Shown piece by piece: positions 1 to 8,915 of a stretch of DNA of 49,080 bases (its first letter is position 1; every line of letters starts with the position of its first letter). The notes below the pieces were generated by a model. It was not told the DNA's origin, did no database searches, and was given only the letters and a program-made list of their open reading frames with translations. Source of the stretch: Erwinia sp. ErVv1 (lineage in GTDB: Bacteria; Pseudomonadota; Gammaproteobacteria; Enterobacterales; Enterobacteriaceae). Made by a program: the position numbers and the translations under genes. The DNA is taken from positions 1 to 49,080 of the forward strand of contig NZ_CDPK01000003.1 of the NCBI RefSeq assembly GCF_900068895.1, in the 5' to 3' direction.

Positions 1-142
1 AGAAGACTGAGAGTGCACAGTTTATTGTGACGGGTTTTTTTGTGGTGCAGATAAATGACCTAAATAGCGGCACCAAAAACTAAATCGAAAAGTGAGCCGA
101 ATCCTGCGCGAGAGCAAACCTTAACGGGGATAGGCTCGGAAA

Positions 143-312
143 CCTGCGGACAGATAAACGGTTTTACCGGAGCAGCTCAGCAGCCCCCCGGATAGATAAA
201 CGGTTTTACTGGAAGCAGCTCAGCAGCCCGCGGACAGATAAACGGTTTTGCTGGAAGCAGCTCAGCAGCCTGCGGACAGATAAACGGTTTTACTTAAAGC
301 GGCCCAGAAGCC
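143..312. repeat. 42-bp tandem repeat, four copies
   Basis: Four head-to-tail copies with an exact 42-bp period; the motif AGATAAACGGTTTT begins at 152, 194, 236 and 278. The first three units end in CTCAGCAGCC and the last decays into a variant after about 292. Units differ by a few substitutions and no indels. Because 42 is a multiple of three, open frames run through the array, but I see no gene in it. Bases 1-142 contain nothing I recognise. Confidence 0.9.
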
Positions 313-317
313 TGAGA

Positions 318-522
318 GGTGGATAATCCCTGCGGGTGACGGGTAATCCGCAGCGCTGCGGCGAAGACGGAAGGCCAGGCGAGGGCAGCAGGGATGCTGC
401 ACTCAGGGAGCGGCGGGCAGGGATGCCCGCTCGCGACCGGGCCGTCCGGCCTGGAGCCGGAGCCAAAGGCACCAGGCAAAGCCTGGCGCGAGGACGCCCG
501 GCACCCGCAGGGATTATCCACC
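318..522. repeat. 205-bp segment bounded by 21-bp inverted repeats, with internal hairpins
   Basis: Bases 318-338 and 502-522 are perfect reverse complements of each other (the right arm ends GGGATTATCCACC). Between them lie short palindromes built on a GCA-GGGA-TGC core: 385-400 (6-bp stem) and 413-430 (7-bp stem), both with a GGGA loop, plus a CCAGGC/GCCTGG pair near 471-486. The layout is that of a small non-autonomous repeat element. The right arm doubles as the first unit of the neighbouring 45-bp array, so duplication and inversion within the array is an equally good explanation. No coding capacity is evident. Confidence 0.6.
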
Positions 523-746
523 GGCACAGCAAATAGTGCAGCCCGGCAAATGCAGGGATTATCCACCGGCACAGCAAATAGTGCAGCCCGGCAAACGCAG
601 GGATTATCCACCGACACAGCAAATAGTGCAGCCCGGCAAATGCAGGGATTATCCACCGACACAGCAAATAGTGCAGCCCGGCAAATGCAGGGATTATCCA
701 CCGACACAGCAAATAGTGCAGCCCGTCACCGCTGGGATTATCCACC
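502..746. repeat. 45-bp tandem repeat carrying DnaA-box-like TTATCCACC
   Basis: Five near-identical 45-bp units plus a partial sixth. The 9-mer TTATCCACC recurs at 514, 559, 604, 649, 694 and 738, so the spacing is 45 bp and 44 bp for the last. Each unit then reads CACAGCAAATAGTGCAGCCC. TTATCCACC differs from the DnaA box TTATCCACA only in the last base. One inverted copy sits at 318-326. Open frames on both strands through this region are a by-product of the period. Bases 747-837 show no further structure. Confidence 0.9.
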
Positions 747-837
747 GACTACTCAGATATTGCCGCTGTATCAGAGACCAGCACCGCAATCCCAACAGTT
801 AGTCGAAACCAAAGGGGCCTGGCAAATAATACCGACA

Positions 838-2376
838 TCAGGCGCGATGGCGATTTCTGATACCGAGAACGACGGCGATGAAACCAAACAACAGCGTGAT
901 AACCCATACAGATGCGTTACCGAAGCGGGCATAAGGCGTCAGACCCTGAGTGGGTACCACCTGCATCGCCAATACGCGGGCGGTAAACTGTGGGATCATC
1001 TCCTCCGCATCGCCATCGGCATTAATCACCGCCGTTACGCCGTTATTGGTATCGCGAAGCAAAGGACGGCCCAGCTCAAGCGCCCGCATTCTGGCCATCT
1101 GGAAATGCTGCCATGGGCCGATTGAGTGGCCAAACCAGGCATCGTTAGAGATGGTCAGCAGGAAATCCGTATCCGGACGGAAATTATCCCGGACCTGCTG
1201 CCCCAGCACGATCTCGTAACAGATAGCCGCGGTCAGATTCACCCCGGCCACCTTCAGCTGGGGTTGAATATAGTCACCCCGGCTGAAAGAAGACATCGGT
1301 AAATCGAAAAAGGGTGCCAGCGGTCGCAGCAAACTCTCCAGCGGGACAAACTCCCCAAAGGGCACCAGATGATTTTTCTGATAGCGGTTCTTACTGCTAT
1401 AGCTATAGGGCTGCTCACCGCCTAACACGATAATCGAGTTATAGTCATGATAGCGATTATGCTCCAGACGGGAATCAACGATGCCGGTCACCAGGCTACT
1501 GCCCTGAGAACGTAACTCCTCATCGACCGACTTCAGGAAAGGCTGCTGATTGCTTTCAAGATCCGGAATGGCCGATTCAGGCCAGATTATCAGCGGTGCT
1601 TTGCCCACAAACGGACGGGTGAGCGCAGTATAGGTTTTCAGAGTATTGATCAGCTGGTTAGGATCCCATTTCAGCGACTGAGGAATATTCCCCTGCACCA
1701 GCGCGACATTAATGGCGCGCTCTGGCATTGCCTGATACCAGCTAAGCTGACGCAGTGGCCAGGGAAGCAGAAGCAAAGCCAGCGCCACGACGGCGGCTAT
1801 CCAATGGCGCTTCACCACGGCGTAAACCGCCAGCCCCGCGACCATCATCAGCACAAAGGTAATGCCTTCAACGCCCAGTAATGGACCCAGTCCTTTGAGC
1901 GGACCGTCAATCTGGCTATAGCCGAACTGTAGCCATGGAAAGCCCGTCAGGATCCAGCCACGCAGAAACTCGGTGACCTGCCATAGCGCCGGTGCCGCAA
2001 TAACCAGGCGAACAAACGTGGTTCGGGGAAACAGGCGGTTAAGCACGGCGGCAAATAGCAGCGTGAACAGCGACAGCCAGGCGGCCAGCAGGATAACCAG
2101 GAAAACGTTGACCGGCCCCGGCATTCCCCCGAAGGTGGCGATACTGATGTAGACCCAGTTAATACCGCTGCCGAACAGGCCCATCCCCCATACAAAGCCT
2201 ATCGCCGTGGCCTGACGGACCGATCGATTAAGGGTCAATGCCAGCAGGCCCACCAGCGACACAATAGCCGCTGGCCAGAAATCATAAGGCGAGAATGAAA
2301 GGGTGCCACAGGCACCCGTCAACAGCGCTAAAAGCAGGCGAACCCGCTGGCGCTGATAGAGTGAAGCAATAGCCAT
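838..2376 (-). CDS. lnt: Apolipoprotein N-acyltransferase
   Basis: Transfers an acyl chain from phospholipid to the N-terminal cysteine of apolipoproteins, the last step of lipoprotein maturation, in the inner membrane. The 512 residues match the E. coli length. The N-terminal ~210 residues are a run of membrane helices; the periplasmic nitrilase domain follows. The triad is visible as E267 in [10 protein letters not shown]334 in [11 protein letters not shown] and C386 in [10 protein letters not shown], followed by a last C-terminal helix. It is the last gene of ybeZ-ybeY-ybeX-lnt and starts 6 bp after ybeX, so it is probably cotranscribed. No clear intrinsic terminator is visible downstream before the repeat region. 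Confidence 0.97.
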   Translation of the reverse strand: MAIASLYQRQRVRLLLALLTGACGTLSFSPYDFWPAAIVSLVGLLALTLNRSVRQATAIGFVWGMGLFGSGINWVYISIATFGGMPGPVNVFLVILLAAWLSLFTLLFAAVLNRLFPRTTFVRLVIAAPALWQVTEFLRGWILTGFPWLQFGYSQIDGPLKGLGPLLGVEGITFVLMMVAGLAVYAVVKRHWIAAVVALALLLLPWPLRQLSWYQAMPERAINVALVQGNIPQSLKWDPNQLINTLKTYTALTRPFVGKAPLIIWPESAIPDLESNQQPFLKSVDEELRSQGSSLVTGIVDSRLEHNRYHDYNSIIVLGGEQPYSYSSKNRYQKNHLVPFGEFVPLESLLRPLAPFFDLPMSSFSRGDYIQPQLKVAGVNLTAAICYEIVLGQQVRDNFRPDTDFLLTISNDAWFGHSIGPWQHFQMARMRALELGRPLLRDTNNGVTAVINADGDAEEMIPQFTARVLAMQVVPTQGLTPYARFGNASVWVITLLFGFIAVVLGIRNRHRA

Positions 2377-2382
2377 TGCGAA

Positions 2383-3261
2383 TTATTCTTCCAAAATCGG
2401 TTGCGGCGAATTATCCGGAATTCTGACGTGAACCTGAATGATACGACGGCTGTCCGCCATGGCGACTTTGAACTGATAGCCGTCAATTTCGATGCTTTCA
2501 CCGCGCGCAGGCAGGTGACCAAACGCCTGCATCACCAGACCGCCGATGGTATCGACCTCTTCATCGCTGAAGCTGGTGTCGAAAATGTCATTGAAATCTT
2601 CAATCGGCGTCAGGGCGCGCAGAGTATAGGTATGGCGACTCAGCTGACGGATATCACGATCTTCTTCATCGTCATATTCATCTTCGATCTCACCCACAAT
2701 CAGCTCAAGGATGTCCTCGATGGTCACCAGCCCGGAAACGCCGCCAAATTCATCAATGACAATCGCCATATGATAACGCTGTGAGCGGAACTCCTTGAGC
2801 ATACGGTCAACGCGCTTGCTCTCTGGCACCACCACGGCCGGGCGCAAAACCATCTCCATGCTGAACGGTGCCGATCCGCTGGTCATAAACGGCAGCAGAT
2901 CCTTTGCCATCAGGATACCTTCAACGTGATCTTTATCTTCGCTGATGACCGGGAAACGGGAGTGGGCCGACTCTATAATGGTATCCAGGCAGGTTTCCAG
3001 CGTCTGATTACGCTTCAGAGTGACCATCTGTGAGCGGGGGATCATGATGTCCCGAACGCGCTGCCCGGCGATATCCATCACGCCTTCAAGCATGTCCCGG
3101 GTATCGGGATCGATCAGCTCGTTCTGTTCGGAGTCGCGGATAAGCTCTAACAGGTCATCACGGTTTTTAGGCTCACCGTGAAATAGCTGGTTGAGGAGAA
3201 GGGTAAAGAATCCCTTTTTACTACTGGGACTGTCATTATTCTGTGAATGGTCATCGCTCAT
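2383..3261 (-). CDS. ybeX: CorC/YbeX, CBS-domain protein of the ybeZYX-lnt operon
   Basis: 292 residues, the E. coli length, when started at the ATG giving [10 protein letters not shown]; the frame stays open upstream, but the extension runs through the ybeY-ybeX spacer and back into ybeY and resembles nothing known. Two CBS domains occupy about residues 65-190 ([17 protein letters not shown], then [16 protein letters not shown] and [17 protein letters not shown]), followed by an acidic linker and a CorC_HlyC domain at the C-terminus. There are no membrane segments. It was named for a role in Co/Mg efflux with CorA; later work links YbeX to ribosome metabolism and Mg homeostasis. It lies between ybeY and lnt. 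Confidence 0.95.
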   Translation of the reverse strand: MSDDHSQNNDSPSSKKGFFTLLLNQLFHGEPKNRDDLLELIRDSEQNELIDPDTRDMLEGVMDIAGQRVRDIMIPRSQMVTLKRNQTLETCLDTIIESAHSRFPVISEDKDHVEGILMAKDLLPFMTSGSAPFSMEMVLRPAVVVPESKRVDRMLKEFRSQRYHMAIVIDEFGGVSGLVTIEDILELIVGEIEDEYDDEEDRDIRQLSRHTYTLRALTPIEDFNDIFDTSFSDEEVDTIGGLVMQAFGHLPARGESIEIDGYQFKVAMADSRRIIQVHVRIPDNSPQPILEE

Positions 3262-3301
3262 GGCGTTTTTGTTTCTGTCACTCTTGTCGTGAGAAGAAGA
3301 T

Positions 3302-3330
3302 ATCCCTGCCGCGACGGGCGAGGCAGGGAT
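3302..3330. repeat. Intra-operon hairpin between ybeY and ybeX
   Basis: ATCCCTGCC (3302-3310) and GGCAGGGAT (3322-3330) form a perfect 9-bp stem around an 11-base loop in the 91-bp gap. No U-run follows on the minus strand, so it does not look like a normal terminator. It may be an RNA processing or stability element, or a degenerate copy of the GCAGGGAT-type palindromes seen elsewhere in this window. Confidence 0.6.
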
Positions 3331-3352
3331 GGTATCAGGCCAGCTGGCCTGC

Positions 3353-3826
3353 TTAGGGTAACGCTTTCTCCGAAATGTACGGGTCGTCATAGCCAAGAGC
3401 AAGCATTATCTCGGTCTCGATCGACTCCATCTCTTCGGCTTCGTCGTCTTCAATGTGGTCATAACCCAGTAAATGCAGGCTACCGTGAATAACCATGTGC
3501 GCCCAGTGGGCCAGCAGCGGTTTTTCCTGCTCAGCGGATTCCTGCTCCACAACCTGGCGGCAAATGATCAGATCGCCAAGCAGCGGAAGCTCGATACCCG
3601 GTGGGGCTTCGAATGGGAAAGAGAGGACGTTAGTCGGCTTATCTTTACTTCTGTAGGTGTGATTCAGCATGCGGCTTTCCGCTTCATCAACCACACGAAT
3701 TGTCACTTCACTCTCTTCCTGGAACTGCGGCAAAACCGCCTCCAGCCAGCCTTGAAAATCAGATTCAGCCGGCAGGCCTTCCACCTTTTCGCAGGCAAGC
3801 TGCAAATCAAGGATTACGGTACTCAT
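3353..3826 (-). CDS. ybeY: Endoribonuclease YbeY (rRNA maturation and ribosome quality control)
   Basis: Zinc-dependent single-strand endoribonuclease needed for 16S rRNA 3'-end maturation and 70S quality control. It has 157 residues (155 in E. coli). The UPF0054 signature [11 protein letters not shown] is intact, with metal ligands H114, H118 and H124, and the conserved R59 lies in [16 protein letters not shown]. Its ATG overlaps the ybeZ stop by four bases (ATGA), indicating translational coupling to the upstream ATPase, with which YbeY is known to work. Confidence 0.97.
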   Translation of the reverse strand: MSTVILDLQLACEKVEGLPAESDFQGWLEAVLPQFQEESEVTIRVVDEAESRMLNHTYRSKDKPTNVLSFPFEAPPGIELPLLGDLIICRQVVEQESAEQEKPLLAHWAHMVIHGSLHLLGYDHIEDDEAEEMESIETEIMLALGYDDPYISEKALP

Positions 3827-4884
3827 TTTGGCTCCTGCGCGGCGAGCTGAAGCGCCAGGGCTTCACGCTTGCGCTCTTCGGCCTGCGCGTCACGGCGTTT
3901 TTGATCGGCCGCTTCCCAGGCTTCATAAGCGATAACCACGCGGGCAACCACCGGATGGCGTACCACGTCTTCGCTGTGGAAGAAGTTAAAGCTAATGTCG
4001 TCCACCTCTGAAAGCACCTCAATGGCGTGGCGCAGGCCGGACTTAAGGTTACGCGGCAGGTCAATCTGCGTCACGTCGCCGGTGATGACCGCTTTAGAGT
4101 TAAACCCGATGCGTGTCAGAAACATTTTCATCTGTTCAATGGTGGTGTTCTGGCTTTCATCGAGAATAATGAAGGCGTCGTTGAGCGTACGACCGCGCAT
4201 ATACGCCAGCGGCGCAACTTCAATCACGTTTCGCTCAATCAGCTTTTCCACGCGCTCAAAGCCCAGCATTTCAAACAGCGCGTCATACAGGGGACGCAGG
4301 TAGGGGTCTACCTTCTGGCTGAGATCGCCCGGCAGGAAGCCGAGCTTTTCACCGGCCTCGACCGCAGGACGCGTCAGCATGATGCGGCGCACTTCCTGGC
4401 GCTCCAGCGCATCAACGGCGGCAGCCACGGCCAGATAGGTTTTACCCGTACCCGCCGGACCGATGCCAAAGGTGATGTCGTGATCGAGCACGTTGGCAAC
4501 GTACTGCGCCTGGTTGGGCGTACGCGGCTTAATTACGCCGCGTTTGGTCTTAATGTTTACCGCCTTGCCAAACTCGGGCACATGGTCATCAGCCTGCTCC
4601 AGCACCCGACTCTCTTTAATCGCCAGATGGATCTGTTCCGGATCGATATCCGGAATATGGCCCCGCACCGGTGCCGTATCCACATACAGATCGCGCAGAA
4701 TAGTCGCGGCAGCATTGACGCACAGGGCTTTGCCGACCAGCTTGAATGCGTTGTCACGGCGGTTGATTTCAATGCCTAACCGACGCTCAAGCTGCTTAAT
4801 ATTGTCGTCAAACGGGCCACAGAGGCTCAGCAGACGGTGGTTATCAGCGGGATCTAAGGTAATTTCGCGTGTTTCGATATTCAA
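3823..4884 (-). CDS. ybeZ: PhoH-like ATPase YbeZ (PhoL)
   Basis: 353 residues, slightly longer than E. coli YbeZ because of a charged C-terminal tail ([18 protein letters not shown]). Walker A is GPAGTGKT at 142-149 and Walker B is FIILDESQN at about 238-246. It is a PhoH-family ATPase, possibly an RNA helicase, and a partner of YbeY in rRNA processing. The start codon is TTG ([10 protein letters not shown]), chosen because AAGGA lies five bases upstream and homology begins there. It is the first gene of the ybeZYX-lnt operon, which is a heat-shock operon in E. coli. Confidence 0.95.
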   Translation of the reverse strand: MNIETREITLDPADNHRLLSLCGPFDDNIKQLERRLGIEINRRDNAFKLVGKALCVNAAATILRDLYVDTAPVRGHIPDIDPEQIHLAIKESRVLEQADDHVPEFGKAVNIKTKRGVIKPRTPNQAQYVANVLDHDITFGIGPAGTGKTYLAVAAAVDALERQEVRRIMLTRPAVEAGEKLGFLPGDLSQKVDPYLRPLYDALFEMLGFERVEKLIERNVIEVAPLAYMRGRTLNDAFIILDESQNTTIEQMKMFLTRIGFNSKAVITGDVTQIDLPRNLKSGLRHAIEVLSEVDDISFNFFHSEDVVRHPVVARVVIAYEAWEAADQKRRDAQAEERKREALALQLAAQEPK

Positions 4885-4968
4885 ACTAATCCTTTGGGTC
4901 GCTCAGGGCCAGTTGAGGACGGTGTATTATGGCAGCGCCGCACTGTTTAGCGGCAATAGCATAAGAGA

Positions 4969-4997
4969 ATTATTTATGGCTGCACATGAATGTGCAA
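4969..4997 (-). promoter_or_regulatory. Candidate promoter of ybeZ-ybeY-ybeX-lnt
   Basis: Read on the minus strand: TTGCAC (4992-4997), a 17-bp spacer, AATAAT (4969-4974). The same stretch contains CTTGCA followed after about 13 bases by CCATAAAT, a partial match to a sigma-32 promoter, which would fit the heat-shock control of this operon in E. coli. A small dyad TGCACA/TGTGCA overlaps the -35 region. Confidence 0.4.
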
Positions 4998-5094
4998 GCG
5001 TATAAAAAGATATTTGGGCGACGGTTCCGGAAACCAAGGGCGCTGCGCGGGAATTCATGCGGCAAACCCGGAGGCCTGCCGCAAAAGGGTAGGA

Positions 5095-6519
5095 TCAGGG
5101 CTGGAAGGAGCCTACGCCCAGCTCGTTCTCTTTACGCGTACGCGCAATGACGGAAGCCGGGGATTCAATGCTGCGCAGGTCCATTTGATCTTCCGTCCGC
5201 ACCACCACGCCGCGCAGGGAGTTGGTGTAAACGTCAACAATCTCGACATCGACAAATTTGCCAATCATCGCTGGCGTTCCTTCGAAGTTCACCACGCGGT
5301 TATTTTCCGTACGGCCGGACATCTCCATCACGTTTTTACGTGAGGTGCCTTCCACCAGAATACGCTGTACGGTGCCCATCATCCGGCGGCTCCATACCAT
5401 CGCCTGCTGGGTAATACGCTCCTGAAGACGCCACAGGCGCTGCTTTTTCTCCTCTTCCGGTACGTCGTCCGGCAGATCGGCCGCCGGGGTGCCGGGGCGT
5501 GCGGAGTAGATAAAGCTAAAGCTCATATCGAAATTCACATCGGCAATCAGCTTCATTGTCTGCTCAAAATCCTGTTCGGTTTCGCCAGGGAAGCCGATAA
5601 TGAAGTCGGAGCTAATTTGAATGGTGGGGCGCGCCGCAATCAGCTTGCGAATAATCGCCTTGTATTCCAGCGCGGTATGAGCACGCTTCATCAGGGTCAG
5701 AATACGATCCGCACCGCTCTGCACCGGCAGGTGGAGGAAGCTCACCAGCTCAGGCGTGTCGCGGTAGACATCAATAATGTCGTCGGTGAACTCAATAGGG
5801 TGGCTGGTGGTAAAGCGAATGCGGTCGATGCCGTCAATGGCGGCTACCAGACGCAGCAGATCGGCGAAGCTACAAATTTCACCATCAAAGCTCTCACCCC
5901 GGTAAGCGTTCACGTTCTGACCGAGCAGGTTAACTTCACGCACGCCCTGGGCAGCAAGCTGGGCTATCTCGAACAGAATATCATCGCAGGGGCGGCTAAC
6001 TTCTTCACCACGGGTGTAGGGCACCACGCAGAAGGTACAGTATTTGTTGCAGCCTTCCATAATGGAGACGAAAGCCGATGGCCCTTCTGCGCGGGGTTCG
6101 GGCAGCCGATCGAATTTTTCGATTTCCGGGAAGCTGATATCCACAACCGGGCTTTTCGAACCGCGTACGGTATTGATCATTTCCGGCAGACGGTGCAGCG
6201 TTTGGGGTCCAAAAACGATATCAACATAGCTGGCACGTTGACGAATGTGCTCGCCTTCCTGCGAAGCCACGCAGCCGCCGACGCCAATAATCAGGTCAGG
6301 GTTGCTCTCCTTCAGCGTTCTCCAGCGTCCAAGCTGATGAAACACTTTTTCCTGGGCCTTTTCACGAATCGAGCAGGTGTTAAGCAGCAGAATGTCGGCC
6401 TCTTCCGCGACGTCGGTCAGCGTGAAGCCATGCGTGCTGTTTAACAGGTCAGCCATCTTGGATGAGTCGTACTCATTCATCTGACAGCCCCAGGTTTTGA
6501 TATGCAGTTTTTGGGTCAT
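5095..6519 (-). CDS. miaB: tRNA-2-methylthio-N6-dimethylallyladenosine synthase
   Basis: Radical-SAM methylthiotransferase that makes ms2i6A at position 37 of tRNAs reading UNN codons. With the start at [13 protein letters not shown] it has 474 residues, as in E. coli; an in-frame ATG six codons upstream (6537) is possible but lacks a better ribosome-binding site. The N-terminal UPF0004 domain holds cluster cysteines C12, C49 and C83, the radical-SAM motif is C157-x3-C161-x2-C164 (CNKYCTFC), and a TRAM domain ends the protein. About 210 bp separate its stop from ybeZ, so it is probably its own transcription unit, divergent from ubiF. Confidence 0.97.
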   Translation of the reverse strand: MTQKLHIKTWGCQMNEYDSSKMADLLNSTHGFTLTDVAEEADILLLNTCSIREKAQEKVFHQLGRWRTLKESNPDLIIGVGGCVASQEGEHIRQRASYVDIVFGPQTLHRLPEMINTVRGSKSPVVDISFPEIEKFDRLPEPRAEGPSAFVSIMEGCNKYCTFCVVPYTRGEEVSRPCDDILFEIAQLAAQGVREVNLLGQNVNAYRGESFDGEICSFADLLRLVAAIDGIDRIRFTTSHPIEFTDDIIDVYRDTPELVSFLHLPVQSGADRILTLMKRAHTALEYKAIIRKLIAARPTIQISSDFIIGFPGETEQDFEQTMKLIADVNFDMSFSFIYSARPGTPAADLPDDVPEEEKKQRLWRLQERITQQAMVWSRRMMGTVQRILVEGTSRKNVMEMSGRTENNRVVNFEGTPAMIGKFVDVEIVDVYTNSLRGVVVRTEDQMDLRSIESPASVIARTRKENELGVGSFQP

Positions 6520-6714
6520 CTGGTTGCCATTTATCATGCAGGAAGGAATGCAGGGCGCGTATTGTAATGCTTTGCTGCGGTGGTGACCAGCATACAGGCT
6601 TTTACGTTTACGATTTCAACTGGCCCCGCAAAATCCGATACACTAAGGGTAACAAATTGTCCCTTACAGGTGTAGAGGTAAGGGCACCGTAGTCCACCGG
6701 TAAAGGATAAAATA

Positions 6715-7893
6715 ATGACAGGACATACGCGGAACGAGGATATCGTCATTGTTGGCGGCGGGATGGTGGGAGCCGCGCTGGCCAGCGGACTGACGACGCA
6801 GGGATTTAAGGTGGTGGTGCTTGAACAGCAGGCACCTGCCCAGTTTGATCCACAGAGCAATCCCGACGTCAGGATTTCTGCCGTCAGTGCAGCCTCGGTA
6901 GACCTGCTTAAGCAGCTTGAGGTCTGGCCTCGGGTGCAGCAGATGCGCGCCACACCCTACCGCCGGCTGGAAACCTGGGAGTGGCATACCGCACAGGTGG
7001 GGTTTGACGCGCAGTCGCTGGGGCTGCCGGAATTAGGTTTTATGGTGGAAAACAGCGTATTGCAAAGCGCGCTCTGGCAGCGGCTCACGCAGCAGGATGT
7101 GAGTCTGATTGCGCCTGCCCGCCTTCAGGACCTGCAACCCTGTAACGGTGGCTGGCGTCTGCGCCTGGAAAGCGGCGAGGAGATGACCGCCCGGATGGTG
7201 GTGGGTGCCGATGGTGCTAACTCTCAGGTGAGGCAGCTGGCAGGAATGGGCATTCACGGCTGGAATTATGCACAGTCCTGTATGCTTATCAGCGTCCGCT
7301 GCGATCGGGATGCCGGTGACTGTACCTGGCAGCAATTCACACCGAATGGCCCGCGCGCATTTTTACCGCTGTCCGACGGGTGGGCTTCGCTGGTGTGGTA
7401 CGACAGCCCGGCACGTATTCGGCAGCTTCAGGCCATGACCATGCAGCAGCTGGAGCTGGAAATTATCAAACATTTTCCGGCAAGGCTGGGGCACGTCAAG
7501 CCGGTTACCGCCGGATCCTTTCCTCTGGTGCGCCGCCACGCGATTCGCTATGTGTTACCCGGACTGGCGCTGGTAGGCGATGCCGCACACACCATCAATC
7601 CGCTGGCAGGGCAGGGCGTTAACCTGGGCTATCGCGACGTGGACGCGTTGATTAACACGCTAACGGCTGCGCGTGATAAAGCCGAGGACTGGGCATCGGC
7701 GGGCGTACTGCGCCGCTATCAGCGTCAGCGGCAAACCGACAATCTGCTGATGCAAAGCGGGATGGATCTCTTTTACTTCGCCTTTAGCAATCCGTCTGCG
7801 CCGCTGCGCGTTATGCGTAATCTTGGGCTGATGGTGGCAGAGCGCTCGGGCGTATTGAAGCGCCAGGCGTTACGCTACGCGCTGGGCCTTTAA
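6715..7893 (+). CDS. ubiF: 3-demethoxyubiquinol 3-hydroxylase (UbiF)
   Basis: FAD-dependent monooxygenase that adds the C6 hydroxyl in ubiquinone biosynthesis. It has 392 residues (391 in E. coli). The N-terminal dinucleotide motif is IVGGGMVGAAL, VVGADGANSQVRQ is the middle motif of the UbiH/UbiF/VisC family, and the second FAD motif is GLALVGDAAHTINPLAGQG at about 280-298. AAGGAT precedes the ATG. It diverges from miaB across 195 bp; TACACT near 6640 is a possible -10 but the -35 is poor. The neighbourhood (miaB on one side, the tRNA operon on the other) is as in E. coli and separates it from its paralogues ubiH and visC. Confidence 0.96.
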   Translation: MTGHTRNEDIVIVGGGMVGAALASGLTTQGFKVVVLEQQAPAQFDPQSNPDVRISAVSAASVDLLKQLEVWPRVQQMRATPYRRLETWEWHTAQVGFDAQSLGLPELGFMVENSVLQSALWQRLTQQDVSLIAPARLQDLQPCNGGWRLRLESGEEMTARMVVGADGANSQVRQLAGMGIHGWNYAQSCMLISVRCDRDAGDCTWQQFTPNGPRAFLPLSDGWASLVWYDSPARIRQLQAMTMQQLELEIIKHFPARLGHVKPVTAGSFPLVRRHAIRYVLPGLALVGDAAHTINPLAGQGVNLGYRDVDALINTLTAARDKAEDWASAGVLRRYQRQRQTDNLLMQSGMDLFYFAFSNPSAPLRVMRNLGLMVAERSGVLKRQALRYALGL

Positions 7894-8150
7894 ATTGCTC
7901 TCCCGCTGAATGGCGGTCTCAAATAGTGCTACCGGTGGCGGCAACGTAACAGGCAGACCGCCGGACGCAGGGATGCGCGCGCCGGGGCTCAACAGAGAGA
8001 TTCTCACCCTACCCGCGTTGTGCATGGCGCAACCTGGCCAGGCAACTAAATGGCGCAGTGTTCTGCTCAGTTATTAGTATATTGCGGGTAGTCAGGATGT
8101 GAATTCTGCTGTCTGGCCAGGAGGAGGATGCCCTGATAAACAGCAGACGT
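7894..8150. other. Non-coding gap ubiF to tRNA operon
   Basis: No gene seen. It contains a 7-bp inverted pair GCGGTCT/AGACCGC spanning about 7913-7971 and one CGCA-GGGA-TGCG palindrome at 7976-7987 of the same design as those at 385-430. The converging ubiF and tRNA transcripts probably share the terminator at 8151-8178. Confidence 0.6.
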
Positions 8151-8178
8151 AAAAAAGCCCGCAAAAGCGGGCTTCTTT
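8151..8178. terminator. Terminator of the tRNA operon, probably bidirectional
   Basis: AGCCCGC-AAAA-GCGGGCT stem with A6 on the left and TTCTTT on the right. On the minus strand it ends the tRNA operon just after glnX; on the plus strand it could stop ubiF readthrough. Confidence 0.85.
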
Positions 8179-8184
8179 ACTTAA

Positions 8185-8259
8185 TGGCTGGGGTGCAGGG
8201 ATTCGAACCCCGGAATGCTGGTATCAGAAACCAGTGCCTTACCGCTTGGCGACACCCCA
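8185..8259 (-). tRNA. glnX: tRNA-Gln (CUG)
   Basis: 75 nt including encoded CCA; minus strand begins TGGGGTGTCGCCAAGC. Anticodon CTG lies in GGTTTCTGATACC. It is identical in sequence to the next copy and is the last gene of the operon, at the position of E. coli glnX. The T stem contains a G-U pair. Confidence 0.96.
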
Positions 8260-8299
8260 ATTTCTTGGGTGCGATTCGCAATGCAAATCGTCTTTTTTA

Positions 8300-8374
8300 T
8301 GGCTGGGGTGCAGGGATTCGAACCCCGGAATGCTGGTATCAGAAACCAGTGCCTTACCGCTTGGCGACACCCCA
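8300..8374 (-). tRNA. glnV: tRNA-Gln (CUG)
   Basis: 75 nt with encoded CCA, anticodon CTG, identical to the copy at 8185-8259. Forty bases separate the two, consistent with processing from one precursor. Confidence 0.96.
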
Positions 8375-8381
8375 ATAAAAT

Positions 8382-8458
8382 TGGTGGCTACTACGGGAAT
8401 CGAACCTGTGACCCCAGCATTATGAGTGCTGTGCTCTAACCAGCTGAGCTAAGTAGCC
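8382..8458 (-). tRNA. metU: tRNA-Met (elongator, CAU)
   Basis: 77 nt with encoded CCA; minus strand begins GGCTACTTAGCTCAGC and carries anticodon CAT in CACTCATAATGC. Its first acceptor pair is a normal G-C, which marks it as elongator and not initiator Met. It sits seven bases upstream of glnV. Confidence 0.96.
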
Positions 8459-8495
8459 TAATTTTACTGCGTTACTACACTAACATATTTCTTAA

Positions 8496-8570
8496 TGGCT
8501 GGGATACCTGGATTCGAACCAGGGAATGCCGGTATCAAAAACCGGTGCCTTACCGCTTGGCGATATCCCA
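8496..8570 (-). tRNA. glnW: tRNA-Gln (UUG)
   Basis: 75 nt with encoded CCA; anticodon TTG in GGTTTTTGATACC. Compared with the copy at 8609-8683 the acceptor stem reads TGGGATA/TATCCCA and not TGGGGTA/TACCCCA, a compensated G-C to A-U change that leaves the outer pairs used by GlnRS unchanged. Confidence 0.96.
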
Positions 8571-8608
8571 ATGTTCGTTTCACTCAGTACAGCGACCATC
8601 AAGAAAAC

Positions 8609-8683
8609 TGGCTGGGGTACCTGGATTCGAACCAGGGAATGCCGGTATCAAAAACCGGTGCCTTACCGCTTGGCGATACCCCA
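8609..8683 (-). tRNA. glnU: tRNA-Gln (UUG)
   Basis: 75 nt with encoded CCA, anticodon TTG, acceptor TGGGGTA/TACCCCA. It is third in the operon after metT and leuW, the E. coli order. Confidence 0.96.
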
Positions 8684-8706
8684 TCCGTGCAAAACCGCGA
8701 TGATAA

Positions 8707-8791
8707 TGGTGCGGGAGGCGAGACTTGAACTCGCACACCTTGCGGCGCCAGAACCTAAATCTGGTGCGTCTACCAATTTCGCCACTCCCGC
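8707..8791 (-). tRNA. leuW: tRNA-Leu (UAG)
   Basis: 85 nt class II tRNA with encoded CCA; minus strand begins GCGGGAGTGGCGAAATTGG. Anticodon TAG lies in CAGATTTAGGTTCTG, followed by a long variable arm (GCGCCGCAAGGTGT). It is separated from metT by seven bases. Confidence 0.96.
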
Positions 8792-8798
8792 AAAAAGA

Positions 8799-8875
8799 TG
8801 GTGGCTACGACGGGAATCGAACCTGTGACCCCAGCATTATGAGTGCTGTGCTCTAACCAGCTGAGCTACGTAGCC
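8799..8875 (-). tRNA. metT: tRNA-Met (elongator, CAU)
   Basis: 77 nt with encoded CCA, anticodon CAT; it begins GGCTACGTAGCTCAGC and differs from the copy at 8382-8458 only at one acceptor pair (C-G for T-A at position 7/66). It is the first gene of the seven-tRNA operon, directly downstream of the promoter at 8916-8944. Confidence 0.96.
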
Positions 8876-8915
8876 ATCTTTATTTCGCGCTACCTTCATC
8901 GGCGTTGCGGGGCGC

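Noticed and set aside
143-746. Possible CRISPR array
   Set aside because: Units are directly contiguous with no unique spacers, and there are no cas genes nearby.
290-1125. Several long open frames on both strands across the left-end repeats
   Set aside because: They translate repeat units (periods of 42 and 45 bp keep frame), show no ribosome-binding site, and one runs antisense into lnt. They are by-products of the arrays.
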